From contig CALFHQ010000023.1 of assembly GCA_937876385.1 (NCBI GenBank), positions 1 through 12,684 on the forward strand: 12,684 bases of DNA. The letters are read 5' to 3'. This DNA comes from an uncultured Pseudomonadota bacterium (lineage in GTDB: Bacteria; Myxococcota_A; UBA9042; CAIXZC01). The notes beneath the pieces are model-generated. The model worked only from the letters and a program-made list of their open reading frames with translations. It was not told the origin of the DNA and did no database searches. A program made the position numbers and the translations under genes. The first letter of the stretch is position 1; every line of letters begins with the position of its first letter. This document shows positions 1 through 6,593 of this stretch, piece by piece.

Positions 1-290
1 GCCGGCTCACGGGATTCTCGTGGGGTATTCGGGATGGCCATCAGAGTCTCGTTGGCCGAGAGCTCTTCCGGGGTGACGTCCACGGGGGGGGGGACGTCCA
101 CGGGGGGGGTCTTCATTGGAGGAAGGTCGATTCCCAGCTCTCTCTCCAAGTCGGCATCCAATCCGCTTGCAGGTTGCTTGACTTCAATGGCCTTGAAGCA
201 CTTCGGGCATCGAACCTGCAGTCCCTGAGGAGGGATTCGGTTGTCATCAACGGCGAAGTCCGCAGAACATCCTGGACATTTAACCTTCAT
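1..290 (-). CDS. MJ0042-type zinc-ribbon protein (N-terminal part, runs off window)
   Basis: The first 96 codons of a leftward gene are present; the 3' end lies beyond base 1. The protein opens with a small zinc ribbon: CPGC at residues 5-8 and CPKC at 28-31 are the four metal ligands, in the pattern of the MJ0042/zinc_ribbon_4 family found at the N-terminus of many deltaproteobacterial regulatory and envelope proteins. After it comes an acidic, proline-rich linker that includes a near-duplicate Pro-Pro-Val-Asp-Val unit encoded by two long C-tracts. The ATG at 290 is chosen because GAGG lies 6 nt upstream and the ribbon starts at once. The functional C-terminal domain is not visible, so the role is unknown. 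It is divergent from selB and shares its promoter region. The domain call is solid; the function is open. Confidence 0.85.
   Translation of the reverse strand, partial: MKVKCPGCSADFAVDDNRIPPQGLQVRCPKCFKAIEVKQPASGLDADLERELGIDLPPMKTPPVDVPPPVDVTPEELSANETLMAIPNTPRESREP
76..109. repeat. Tandem repeat with 10-base and 8-base G tracts
   Basis: Two adjacent units each consist of ACGTCCAC followed by a run of G: ten G at 84-93 and eight G at 102-109. On the coding (minus) strand these are C10 and C8 tracts inside the zinc-ribbon gene, encoding Pro-rich linker. As written both runs keep the frame open to the window edge. Confidence 0.9.
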
Positions 291-337
291 GGAAAACCTC
301 AATAGGCAAGGCCGAACTGGGAGCCAGAACCGCCATC

Positions 338-366
338 TTGACCCCACTATCTCAGGCGTGTATCGT
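338..366 (+). promoter_or_regulatory. Predicted sigma70-type promoter for selB
   Basis: TTGACC at 338-343 (5 of 6 to the -35 consensus), a 17-bp spacer, and TATCGT at 361-366 as -10. The predicted transcript start near 373 gives a leader of about 30 nt to the selB ATG. This is read from consensus only. Confidence 0.5.
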
Positions 367-390
367 AGCATCCGCATGAAAACCGGTCAA
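362..390 (-). promoter_or_regulatory. Predicted sigma70-type promoter for the zinc-ribbon gene
   Basis: On the minus strand TTGACC (390-385), a 17-bp spacer and TACGAT (367-362) with a TGC extended -10 form a promoter whose -10 overlaps the selB -10 almost base for base. The leader to the ATG at 290 would be about 65 nt. This is read from consensus only. Confidence 0.5.
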
Positions 391-404
391 GGAAGCGCCC
401 ACCA

Positions 405-2336
405 ATGCTAATCGTAGGAACAGCCGGCCACATCGACCACGGCAAGACAACCCTCATTCGCTCGCTGACGGGAATTGAAACCGACCGTCTGCGTGAAGAG
501 AAGGAGCGGGGAATCTCCATTGAACTGGGATTCGCCTACCTGGACCTCCCCGACGGAAGCCGGGTGGGGCTGATCGATGTGCCAGGTCACGAAAAGTTCG
601 TCCACCACATGATCGCCGGAGCGACTGGGGTAGATCTCGTCCTCCTCCTGGTTGCTGCGGATGAAGGGGTGATGCCCCAGACCCGGGAGCATCTTGCCAT
701 CTGCCAACTGCTGGGCATGAAGCGGGGGCTGGTGGTGCTCAGCAAGACCGACCTGGTGGACCCCGAGTGGTTGGAGCTGGTCTCCGACGACCTCGCCACC
801 TCGTTGCAGGACACCTTCCTCGCCGGCGCTCCCATTCTTCCCTTCAGCTCCACCTGGACGGGTGAGGCGTTGGATGCCTTTCGAGACGCCCTCTTTGGCC
901 ACATCACTTCCCTGGCACAGGCGGTCGCTGAGGAGGGAATCTCCCGGCCGTTCATGATGCCGGTGGACCGGGTCTTCTCCATCAAGGGATTTGGCACAAT
1001 CGCCACAGGCACCACCGTGTCAGGGTCCCTCTCGGTGGGAGAAACCGTGGAAGTGGTCAACCAACGAAGGACCTCCAAAGTCCGGCGCATTGAAATCCAT
1101 GGAGAAGAATCCAACAGCACCCAGGCCGGCAACCGCACGGCCTTGAACCTCTCCGAGTTAAAGAAGACCGAGCTATCTCGTGGAGACGTCCTGGCTCGTC
1201 CCGGAACCATGCAACCGGTGGACCGGCTGGCGGGAATGCTGGAAACCGTGAAGACCCTGGCAGTTCCGCTGAAACGGCAGTTCAAGGCGCTCTTCCATGT
1301 TGGCTCCACTCTGGCGGAAGGGACGGTTCGACTGTTAGAGTCGACTCAGGCCGGCGCCGGCGAAAAGCACCTGGTGACCATTCGCCTGGAAACTCCGGTG
1401 GTCGCCATGCCGGGGAATCGCTTTGTTCTTCGAGGATTTTCCACCCTCGCCGATTACGGCCGTACGATGGGAGGGGGAACCCTGTTGTGGCCTCGGTGGG
1501 TGAAGGCAAGACCTCACAACATTGAACACCTGAGAAATCTCACCTTGACCGGCTCCGTCGAGGCTTTCCAAAGCGCCGTTTTCCTCGCGGGAGTAAACGG
1601 AGTCGACGTGCAGGAGTTGCCCTCCCTCCTTGAGCCCTCTCCCCTGATGGCGCAGCGAATTCAGGATCCGTCTCTCCTTCCAGAGCTGATCCATTTAAGG
1701 GATCCCCAACCACGCTTTATCCATCGAGACCACATCGATCGGCTGGAAGAGCTTGTACTCGCCTATGTGGGGGACTACCACTCCGCTCACCCGCGGCGCC
1801 CGGGGATTCCCAAAGAGGAGCTACGAAGCAAGCTACCCGAGCACATCTTGAAAGAGGTCATCACATCGCTCCTGGGCCATTTGGCAGAGGAAGGGAAGCT
1901 GCGACAGGGTGAACAAACCCTTTCCCTGCCAGACTTCTCCCCCTCCTTCGACAACCGATTCGTTACCCTCGCATCGACCGTGGAGGAGCGCTTGCTCCGG
2001 GCTGGGCTGGAGCCCCCAAGCCGCGACGAGCTGGCTCGAGAAACTCAAAGCACCGACCCCCAGATGAACGAAGTCCTGGTTCACCTGGCCCAACAGGGAA
2101 TAGCGGTCCGACTCAAATCCGACCTCTACCTCCACAAAGGAAGCTTCGACGAAGCGACCACGAAGCTCGTAAACCACCTCAAAGATCGAGAGAGCACGTC
2201 CACCCAGGAGTTGAAGGAGCTGTATGGACTCTCCCGAAAGTTCCTCATCCCGCTCATTGAGACCTTCGACGCCCACCGCATTACCCTTCGAGTAGGTGCT
2301 TCGGGTCGAAAGCTGAGGCAACGTCCCACCAATTGA
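405..2336 (+). CDS. selB: Selenocysteine-specific translation elongation factor SelB
   Basis: SelB is the GTPase that brings selenocysteyl-tRNA(Sec) to the ribosome at UGA codons marked by a SECIS hairpin. The 643-residue protein is close to the family size (E. coli about 614). GTP-binding motifs are visible: G1 GHIDHGKT at 8-15, the switch-I RGIS/ELGF region at 36-44, G3 DVPGHE at 58-63, and G4 SKTD at 113-116, a serine form of NKxD. Beta-barrel domains follow (about 180-360), and a C-terminal winged-helix region (about 430-640) that in SelB reads the SECIS RNA. The start is the first ATG, with AAGGA at 389-393. No selA, selC or selD is in the window, so the rest of the pathway must be elsewhere. 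The identification is very secure. Confidence 0.97.
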   Translation: MLIVGTAGHIDHGKTTLIRSLTGIETDRLREEKERGISIELGFAYLDLPDGSRVGLIDVPGHEKFVHHMIAGATGVDLVLLLVAADEGVMPQTREHLAICQLLGMKRGLVVLSKTDLVDPEWLELVSDDLATSLQDTFLAGAPILPFSSTWTGEALDAFRDALFGHITSLAQAVAEEGISRPFMMPVDRVFSIKGFGTIATGTTVSGSLSVGETVEVVNQRRTSKVRRIEIHGEESNSTQAGNRTALNLSELKKTELSRGDVLARPGTMQPVDRLAGMLETVKTLAVPLKRQFKALFHVGSTLAEGTVRLLESTQAGAGEKHLVTIRLETPVVAMPGNRFVLRGFSTLADYGRTMGGGTLLWPRWVKARPHNIEHLRNLTLTGSVEAFQSAVFLAGVNGVDVQELPSLLEPSPLMAQRIQDPSLLPELIHLRDPQPRFIHRDHIDRLEELVLAYVGDYHSAHPRRPGIPKEELRSKLPEHILKEVITSLLGHLAEEGKLRQGEQTLSLPDFSPSFDNRFVTLASTVEERLLRAGLEPPSRDELARETQSTDPQMNEVLVHLAQQGIAVRLKSDLYLHKGSFDEATTKLVNHLKDRESTSTQELKELYGLSRKFLIPLIETFDAHRITLRVGASGRKLRQRPTN

Positions 2337-2386
2337 TCCGTCAACCTCGCTGAACATTCCTTTGCACCCCTCCATCTGCCGCTTTT

Positions 2387-2414
2387 TTGCCAAAGATCTG
2401 CGGAGCATTAGAAT
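2387..2414 (+). promoter_or_regulatory. Predicted sigma70-type promoter for the 2442 gene
   Basis: TTGCCA at 2387-2392, a 16-bp spacer and TAGAAT at 2409-2414 each match five of six consensus bases. Transcription would start near 2421, about 20 nt before the ATG, leaving room for the strong AAGGAGG at 2429-2435. It suggests that the envelope protein is expressed independently of selB. Confidence 0.55.
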
Positions 2415-2441
2415 GGAGCGGCAAAGGACAAGGAGGTCTTA

Positions 2442-3353
2442 ATGAGACATCATTCGAGTGCCCTGTTTCTCTCCACATTTTTGACGTTTGCGGTTCTCTT
2501 TGGAACGGCTCCTGCTGCCCTGGCCCAGGTTGATCCTGAAGGCGAGGAGACGACCACCCAAGCGGTGGGCGATGGCGAGGAGTTGGCTCCCTCTCCCGGT
2601 TTTATTGTTCCAGGAGAAGAGGAAGTTCCCCCCGAAGCGACGGCCGAAGAAGCCGCGGCCGAGGTGGAAGAGCCCGCGGCCATTGCTCCTGAAGCGGAAG
2701 TTGCACCCAAGAAGGACGAGGGAGAGAAGGAAGGGGAAATCGTGATCCTTCGTAAGGAAGGACAGTCCCTGGGTTCATCACCCTACACCGTCCTCGGGGC
2801 TTCCACCCTGGGAGAGGATAGAGCAGCCATCCGTCTGGCTTTTGGTTACCCCGAGATCCAGGCTTTCTATCAGTTCGCATTGGCCAAACAACTCGACATC
2901 TCCATCGGCGGTGGGTTTTTCTACGGACTCAACCCGAAGACAGCCGGGGACGTCATGGGGGCCGCGGCCCTCTTTGAGGCCCGTTGGCGATTCTGGGAAG
3001 ATGGCCCGCACACGTTGTCTTTGACCGCCTCGCCGGCACTCTACGGCATCTTCGACCCGGATGCGGCCTTTGGACTGATTCTCGGGTTGCCTGGAATCAC
3101 GTACGACTTCGAGATTGCGGGTCAGCATCATGCGATTCTGGGATTCAACGCTCCGTGGGGATTCTACTTCCACGACAGCGGAGTCTCGGCTCGAGTGCCG
3201 CTGCTGTTCAAGATGGCCATGGAATTTGCCGTCAGCGACGACATCCACGTCTTCGTCTCTTCGGAGATCGGCGCCGACATCTGGGCAGGCGACTACATCG
3301 ACGACACGTTCTTGTACGTTCGCGCCCTGGGAGGCGCTTCCTTCCTGCTGTAG
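2442..3353 (+). CDS. Secreted, probably outer-membrane beta-sheet protein of unknown function
   Basis: I do not recognise a family in this 303-residue protein. It begins with a classical signal peptide: basic MRHH, a hydrophobic stretch (about 8-22) and an AALA cleavage site before Gln29. Residues about 30-100 are a low-complexity linker rich in Glu, Ala and Pro. Residues about 110-303 alternate hydrophobic and polar residues with many Gly and aromatic residues, as in an outer-membrane or periplasmic beta-barrel; the protein ends in Leu-Leu rather than the usual terminal Phe. An excellent ribosome site (AAGGAGG, 6 nt spacing) fixes the start. It has its own predicted promoter and lies 105 bases after selB. 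Export is fairly sure; barrel and outer-membrane location are inference. Confidence 0.85.
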   Translation: MRHHSSALFLSTFLTFAVLFGTAPAALAQVDPEGEETTTQAVGDGEELAPSPGFIVPGEEEVPPEATAEEAAAEVEEPAAIAPEAEVAPKKDEGEKEGEIVILRKEGQSLGSSPYTVLGASTLGEDRAAIRLAFGYPEIQAFYQFALAKQLDISIGGGFFYGLNPKTAGDVMGAAALFEARWRFWEDGPHTLSLTASPALYGIFDPDAAFGLILGLPGITYDFEIAGQHHAILGFNAPWGFYFHDSGVSARVPLLFKMAMEFAVSDDIHVFVSSEIGADIWAGDYIDDTFLYVRALGGASFLL

Positions 3354-3455
3354 ACGGCAACAAGCCCCCCTTTCGATTCCATCCAGAAACGCTGAGAAGC
3401 CCGGCTGAACTTTTGCAACATCGTCGTGTCTTTCCTTCCGCCGTCGGTTATGCTA

Positions 3456-3467
3456 TGCACACGTGCA
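3456..3467. promoter_or_regulatory. Possible operator: inverted repeat TGCAC-AC-GTGCA
   Basis: A perfect 5-bp inverted repeat with a 2-bp centre lies 50 bases upstream of the 3517 gene, just after a possible -10 (TATGCT, 3449-3454). Its position over the predicted start site would suit a dimeric regulator, but the -35 is poor and the palindrome is short. Confidence 0.25.
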
Positions 3468-3516
3468 CCGCATTTTCGGCATTGAAAACGAAAATGGTTG
3501 AGACCCAGGTGAGGAC

Positions 3517-4284
3517 ATGGTGAAGGACGAATTCGACAGCACCGTTCTAGAACAGGCAACAGACGCCTACTTCGAGCACCTCAAACGATTCAAAGAAGCG
3601 AAGTTCCGACTGGGCCTTCGGGGATCGCTGACCGTTCTGGCCTTCGTCATCGGCTCTTACTTTGTCTTCATCTCGGCCCCCGAGGTGCAGTACTGGGCCA
3701 TGCGAGGGGAAGAACCCACCCCGTTGGGTGACTTGCGTTCTCCGGAGTTCAACAGGACAGCCCTCGATTCTCTCCACACCAATGACTATGTTTCCTTTAA
3801 GAACGATGTTGTGATGTTCGACGAACTGGCCAGCGAGGAGTTAAACTTCTACTACTCTCCTCTCACTCGGTTCGTGGTAGCAACTCCCCAGGAGCTGCCG
3901 GACAAAGATCGGTTCCGATTGCGCTCCACCGTTCTTGAATTGGGAGAGTTGGAGACCCAGTTGGTGCTTGAGAGGGTGGCGTTTCCCGAGGATGTTATGG
4001 TCACCTTTGACGGCGCGGGTCGCTACTACCGAAACGAGGATGTGCCGAAGTGGGCGACCCCCATTTTGTCCTTCATGGCCAACTCGGCCCGAGTGCCTGT
4101 GGAGAGCCTGTCCCTTCTGGTGGACGGCTCCACCCCCAATTCTGATTCGTTTCAATGGTTTTTCATTATGTTCCTGGTGGCTATAATCGTTGTGCTGGCG
4201 ACCTTCGGTTTCTTCATTGATGCCGTGGTGCGGTACAGCCGAGCGCGCAACCGCTTGCGTGACGTTGTGTCGTTTCGACAATAA
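3517..4284 (+). CDS. Membrane protein with two transmembrane helices, unknown function
   Basis: A 255-residue protein with no family I recognise. A short cytoplasmic N-terminus (about 1-34, rich in charged residues) leads to a first hydrophobic helix at about 36-54. A region of about 155 residues follows, predicted to lie outside the cytoplasm, then a second very hydrophobic helix at about 214-237 and a short basic tail (RYSRARNRLR). This layout, a periplasmic domain held by two helices with both ends inside, would fit a sensor or envelope-assembly subunit, but no motif supports either. The ATG at 3517 is preferred; GTG at 3520 is also possible, since GAGG at 3511-3514 is better spaced for it. 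It ends 18 bases before rsfS and is probably cotranscribed with rsfS and rlmH. Confidence 0.85.
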   Translation: MVKDEFDSTVLEQATDAYFEHLKRFKEAKFRLGLRGSLTVLAFVIGSYFVFISAPEVQYWAMRGEEPTPLGDLRSPEFNRTALDSLHTNDYVSFKNDVVMFDELASEELNFYYSPLTRFVVATPQELPDKDRFRLRSTVLELGELETQLVLERVAFPEDVMVTFDGAGRYYRNEDVPKWATPILSFMANSARVPVESLSLLVDGSTPNSDSFQWFFIMFLVAIIVVLATFGFFIDAVVRYSRARNRLRDVVSFRQ

Positions 4285-4289
4285 ATAAA

Positions 4290-4298
4290 GGGGAGGAG
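4290..4298 (+). promoter_or_regulatory. Ribosome binding site fixing the TTG start of rsfS
   Basis: GGGGAGGAG lies immediately after the stop of the preceding gene and 4-6 nt before TTG at 4303. No in-frame ATG or GTG is nearby, so this strong site decides in favour of TTG. Confidence 0.8.
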
Positions 4299-4302
4299 AG
4301 GA

Positions 4303-4731
4303 TTGCAGCATAAGCAGCAGGACGCCAACAAGGAAGCGTCGTTGAATTTGGCTCGAACCATCGCCCGTCTGGCCTACGACAAGAAAGCCCTCGATATTCA
4401 AGCTGTCGACGTGAGAGAGTTGGTCTCCTACGCTGACTACTTCATCGTTTGCTCCGGCTTGAATGAGCCGCAGGTCAAGGGAATTCACGGTAGAATCCTG
4501 GAGGAACTCAGGAAGCAGGATATCGACCCCATCACTGTAGAAGGGGACGATTTTAACCGCTGGGTTCTGATGGATTACAACGCCGTCATCGTGCACATTC
4601 TCATCGAACCCCTTCGAGGGTTGTATGAGCTGGAGCGTCTCTGGGGCGATGCCGAGACCATCGACCTCGAGCTTCCCGACGAGCCGGCGTACTTCGATGA
4701 TGATGACGATCTTTCGTGGGATGACGATTGA
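4303..4731 (+). CDS. rsfS: Ribosomal silencing factor RsfS
   Basis: RsfS binds ribosomal protein uL14 on the 50S subunit and blocks joining of the subunits, lowering translation when nutrients are scarce. The family signature is clear: ADYFIVCSG at 44-52 followed by a QVKGIHGRI helix, WVLMDYNAVIVHI at about 87-99, and RGLYELERLWGDA at about 104-116. At 142 residues it is slightly longer than many homologues because of an N-terminal extension of about 10 residues and a very acidic C-terminal tail with two Asp runs. Translation starts at TTG behind a strong GGGGAGGAG. It is followed by rlmH with a four-base overlap, the conserved ybeB-ybeA order. Identification is secure from motifs and context together. 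Confidence 0.95.
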   Translation: MQHKQQDANKEASLNLARTIARLAYDKKALDIQAVDVRELVSYADYFIVCSGLNEPQVKGIHGRILEELRKQDIDPITVEGDDFNRWVLMDYNAVIVHILIEPLRGLYELERLWGDAETIDLELPDEPAYFDDDDDLSWDDD

Positions 4732-5165
4732 AGGTCCACCTCCATTTCCCTCACAAAATCAAGAACTCCGCCATCCAACAACTGGTCGAGCAGTATGTCC
4801 GCTTCGCCAGGCGTTACGTCAAGGTGGAGTGGACGACCCGGCCCATCCGAACCCCCCAGGGCAGCGCTCGACCCGAGCTTATTGAGGCGCTGAAGACAGG
4901 CAGAGGTGTGCTCCTCTCCGAGCACGGCAAAGCGGTGGACACTCACTGGTTCAAGGATGCTGTGGACGGGGCTTTGACCAGCTCCCAACCTCTTCATTTC
5001 GTGGTCGGGGATGCCTACGGATACCCGCCGGAGATCGAGCAATCGTGCCGAGACAAGATCGCCTTGAGTCCCCTCACCCTTCCCCACGAGATGGCACTGA
5101 TGATCTTGACAGAGCAGGTGTGGCGGGCCATCTCGATGTTGCGAAATCACCCCTATCACAAGTAG
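4728..5165 (+). CDS. rlmH: 23S rRNA pseudouridine-1915 N3-methyltransferase RlmH
   Basis: RlmH is a small SPOUT (trefoil-knot) enzyme that methylates pseudouridine 1915 in helix 69 of 23S rRNA using S-adenosylmethionine. The 145-residue length fits (E. coli 155). The conserved C-terminus is present: LSPLTLPHEMALMILTEQ, then WRAISMLRNHPYHK, matching the family's LTLPH...EQ.YRA...HPYH ending. The knot loop normally reading IGG.xG is VVGDAYG at about 91-97, so the second Gly is replaced by Asp. The start is TTG, whose bases overlap the rsfS stop (TTGA, 4728-4731), implying translational coupling. The gene ends 8 bases from the end of convergent pilR. Methyltransferase identity is secure; the effect of the Gly-to-Asp change is unknown. 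Confidence 0.95.
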   Translation: MKVHLHFPHKIKNSAIQQLVEQYVRFARRYVKVEWTTRPIRTPQGSARPELIEALKTGRGVLLSEHGKAVDTHWFKDAVDGALTSSQPLHFVVGDAYGYPPEIEQSCRDKIALSPLTLPHEMALMILTEQVWRAISMLRNHPYHK

Positions 5166-5173
5166 CTTGGCCG

Positions 5174-6580
5174 TCAGTTGAACTCTGACTTCCGCACACC
5201 GTACTTGGACAGCTTATAGCGCATGGCCCGAAAGGAGATTCCCAACTTCCTCGCCGCTTCCGTGACGTTTCCGTGGGTTTGCTTCATCACCTCCACCATG
5301 ATTCGCTGCTCAACAGTGTCGAGGTAGTCGTCGAGGTTGAATTCCCCCTTGAGGATGTCTTCCAGGGAGGCGTGCGTCTCAGAATCGGCCATGGCATTCT
5401 GGTGCTCTTCTCCCTGAACTCGCTTGGGGAGGGAGGAAGGGGTGATGTACTCCCCCTGCTCGAAGGCTACGCCGCGCTGCACGACGTTTTCCAGCTCTCG
5501 AATATTCCCGGGGTAGTCGTATTGCTCGAGGAGGCGCAGGGTCTCCTTCGTGAAGCCGGAGATGCGCTTCCCCAGCTCGTCGTTGTACTTGTCGAGGAAG
5601 TGTCTCGCCAGCAGCGGGACATCTGCTCTTCGTTCTCGCAGAGGGGGCAGAACGATCTGGATGACGTTGACTCGAAAGTAGAGATCGTCGCGGAAGTTGC
5701 CCTGCTGGACTTCATCCTCGAGTTCTCGGTTGGTAGCCGCCAGGATTCGCACGTCGATATCGATCTCTTTCACCCCTCCCACTCGCTTGACCTTTCTCTC
5801 CTGGAGGGCTCGCAGAAGTTTGACCTGCATCTGCAAACTCAACTCACCAATCTCATCTAAGAAGAGGGTTCCCCCCTCTGCTGCCTCGAAGAGCCCCTTC
5901 TTGTCGGCTATGGCACCGGTGAAAGAGCCTTTTACGTGGCCAAACAGCTCGCTCTCCATGAGGTTGTCTGGAATGGCCCCGCAGTTGATGACGACAAGCG
6001 GCTTGGAGCTTCGAGAGCTGTTGAAGTGAATGGCCTTGGCGACCAACTCCTTCCCCGTCCCACTCTCGCCACTGATAAGAAGATTGGTCTTCGTGTCGGC
6101 GATGCGTTCGATGGTGGTGAAGACTTCCTTCATCCGTTCGCTGGTTCCGATAATGTTCTCAAAGGCGAACTGCTTGCTGACCTGGCGCTTCAGGCGTTGG
6201 TTCGAGAGGACCAGTTCCCGCTTTTCGAGGGCCTTGTCGATGAGAACCGCGGCTTCCTTTACGTTGAAGGGCTTGCCGATGTAATCGTAGGCTCCACTCT
6301 TCATCGCCTGGATAGCCGTCTCTGTGGTAGAAAACGCCGTAATGACGATGACCTGCGTATCGGGCGATACCCGCTTGGCCTCACTCAGGACTTCCATCCC
6401 TCCGGGCCCCCCCGGCATCTTCAAATCGGTAATGACGAGGTCGTACTGGTTGTCGGCAAGGAGCTCAATGGCTCGGTTGCCGTTTTCAGCCAATTCCACG
6501 TCGTGTCCTTTCCGGGCGAGCAGAATCTCCAGAAATTCTCGCATGCTGCGTTCATCATCAACTACCAGGATATGGGCCAT
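5174..6580 (-). CDS. pilR: Sigma54-dependent response regulator PilR
   Basis: An NtrC-type activator of 468 residues, expected to be phosphorylated by PilS and to switch on sigma54 promoters, classically that of the major pilin pilA. Receiver domain (about 3-115): acidic pair D8/D9, phosphoacceptor D52, T81 and K103. AAA+ domain (about 140-370): Walker A GESGTGKE at 171-178, sigma54-contact loop GSFTGA at 218-223 (canonical GAFTGA), Walker B with D242-E243, and GNIREL at 358-363. A FIS-type helix-turn-helix lies at about 425-460. The start at 6580 (MAHILVVDDE) is preferred over an upstream in-frame ATG at 6628 because GGAGG sits 5 nt before it and the receiver fold begins there. It is last in the pil operon, 13 bases after pilS. 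Confidence 0.96.
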   Translation of the reverse strand: MAHILVVDDERSMREFLEILLARKGHDVELAENGNRAIELLADNQYDLVITDLKMPGGPGGMEVLSEAKRVSPDTQVIVITAFSTTETAIQAMKSGAYDYIGKPFNVKEAAVLIDKALEKRELVLSNQRLKRQVSKQFAFENIIGTSERMKEVFTTIERIADTKTNLLISGESGTGKELVAKAIHFNSSRSSKPLVVINCGAIPDNLMESELFGHVKGSFTGAIADKKGLFEAAEGGTLFLDEIGELSLQMQVKLLRALQERKVKRVGGVKEIDIDVRILAATNRELEDEVQQGNFRDDLYFRVNVIQIVLPPLRERRADVPLLARHFLDKYNDELGKRISGFTKETLRLLEQYDYPGNIRELENVVQRGVAFEQGEYITPSSLPKRVQGEEHQNAMADSETHASLEDILKGEFNLDDYLDTVEQRIMVEVMKQTHGNVTEAARKLGISFRAMRYKLSKYGVRKSEFN

Positions 6581-6593
6581 ATCGTCCTCCAGC

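Noticed and set aside
901..930. TGGCAC matches as sigma54 -24 elements, given PilR
   Set aside because: The matches in selB (about 913 and 991) and pilS (about 6961) lack a properly spaced TTGC -12 element and lie inside coding sequence.
2377..2424. Inverted repeat TGCCGCT ... AGCGGCA after selB as a terminator
   Set aside because: The arms are 34 bases apart and the T-run lies inside the loop rather than after the stem; the region is better explained as the promoter of the next gene.
3388..3414. AGCC-C-GGCT followed by TTTT as a terminator of the envelope gene
   Set aside because: A 4-bp stem with a one-base loop cannot form, and the T-run is short and distant.
5173..5189. Inverted repeat GTCAG-N7-CTGAC at the junction of rlmH and pilR as a bidirectional terminator
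   Set aside because: The stem is only 5 bp with a 7-nt loop, no T-tract follows on either strand, and it lies largely within the pilR coding end.
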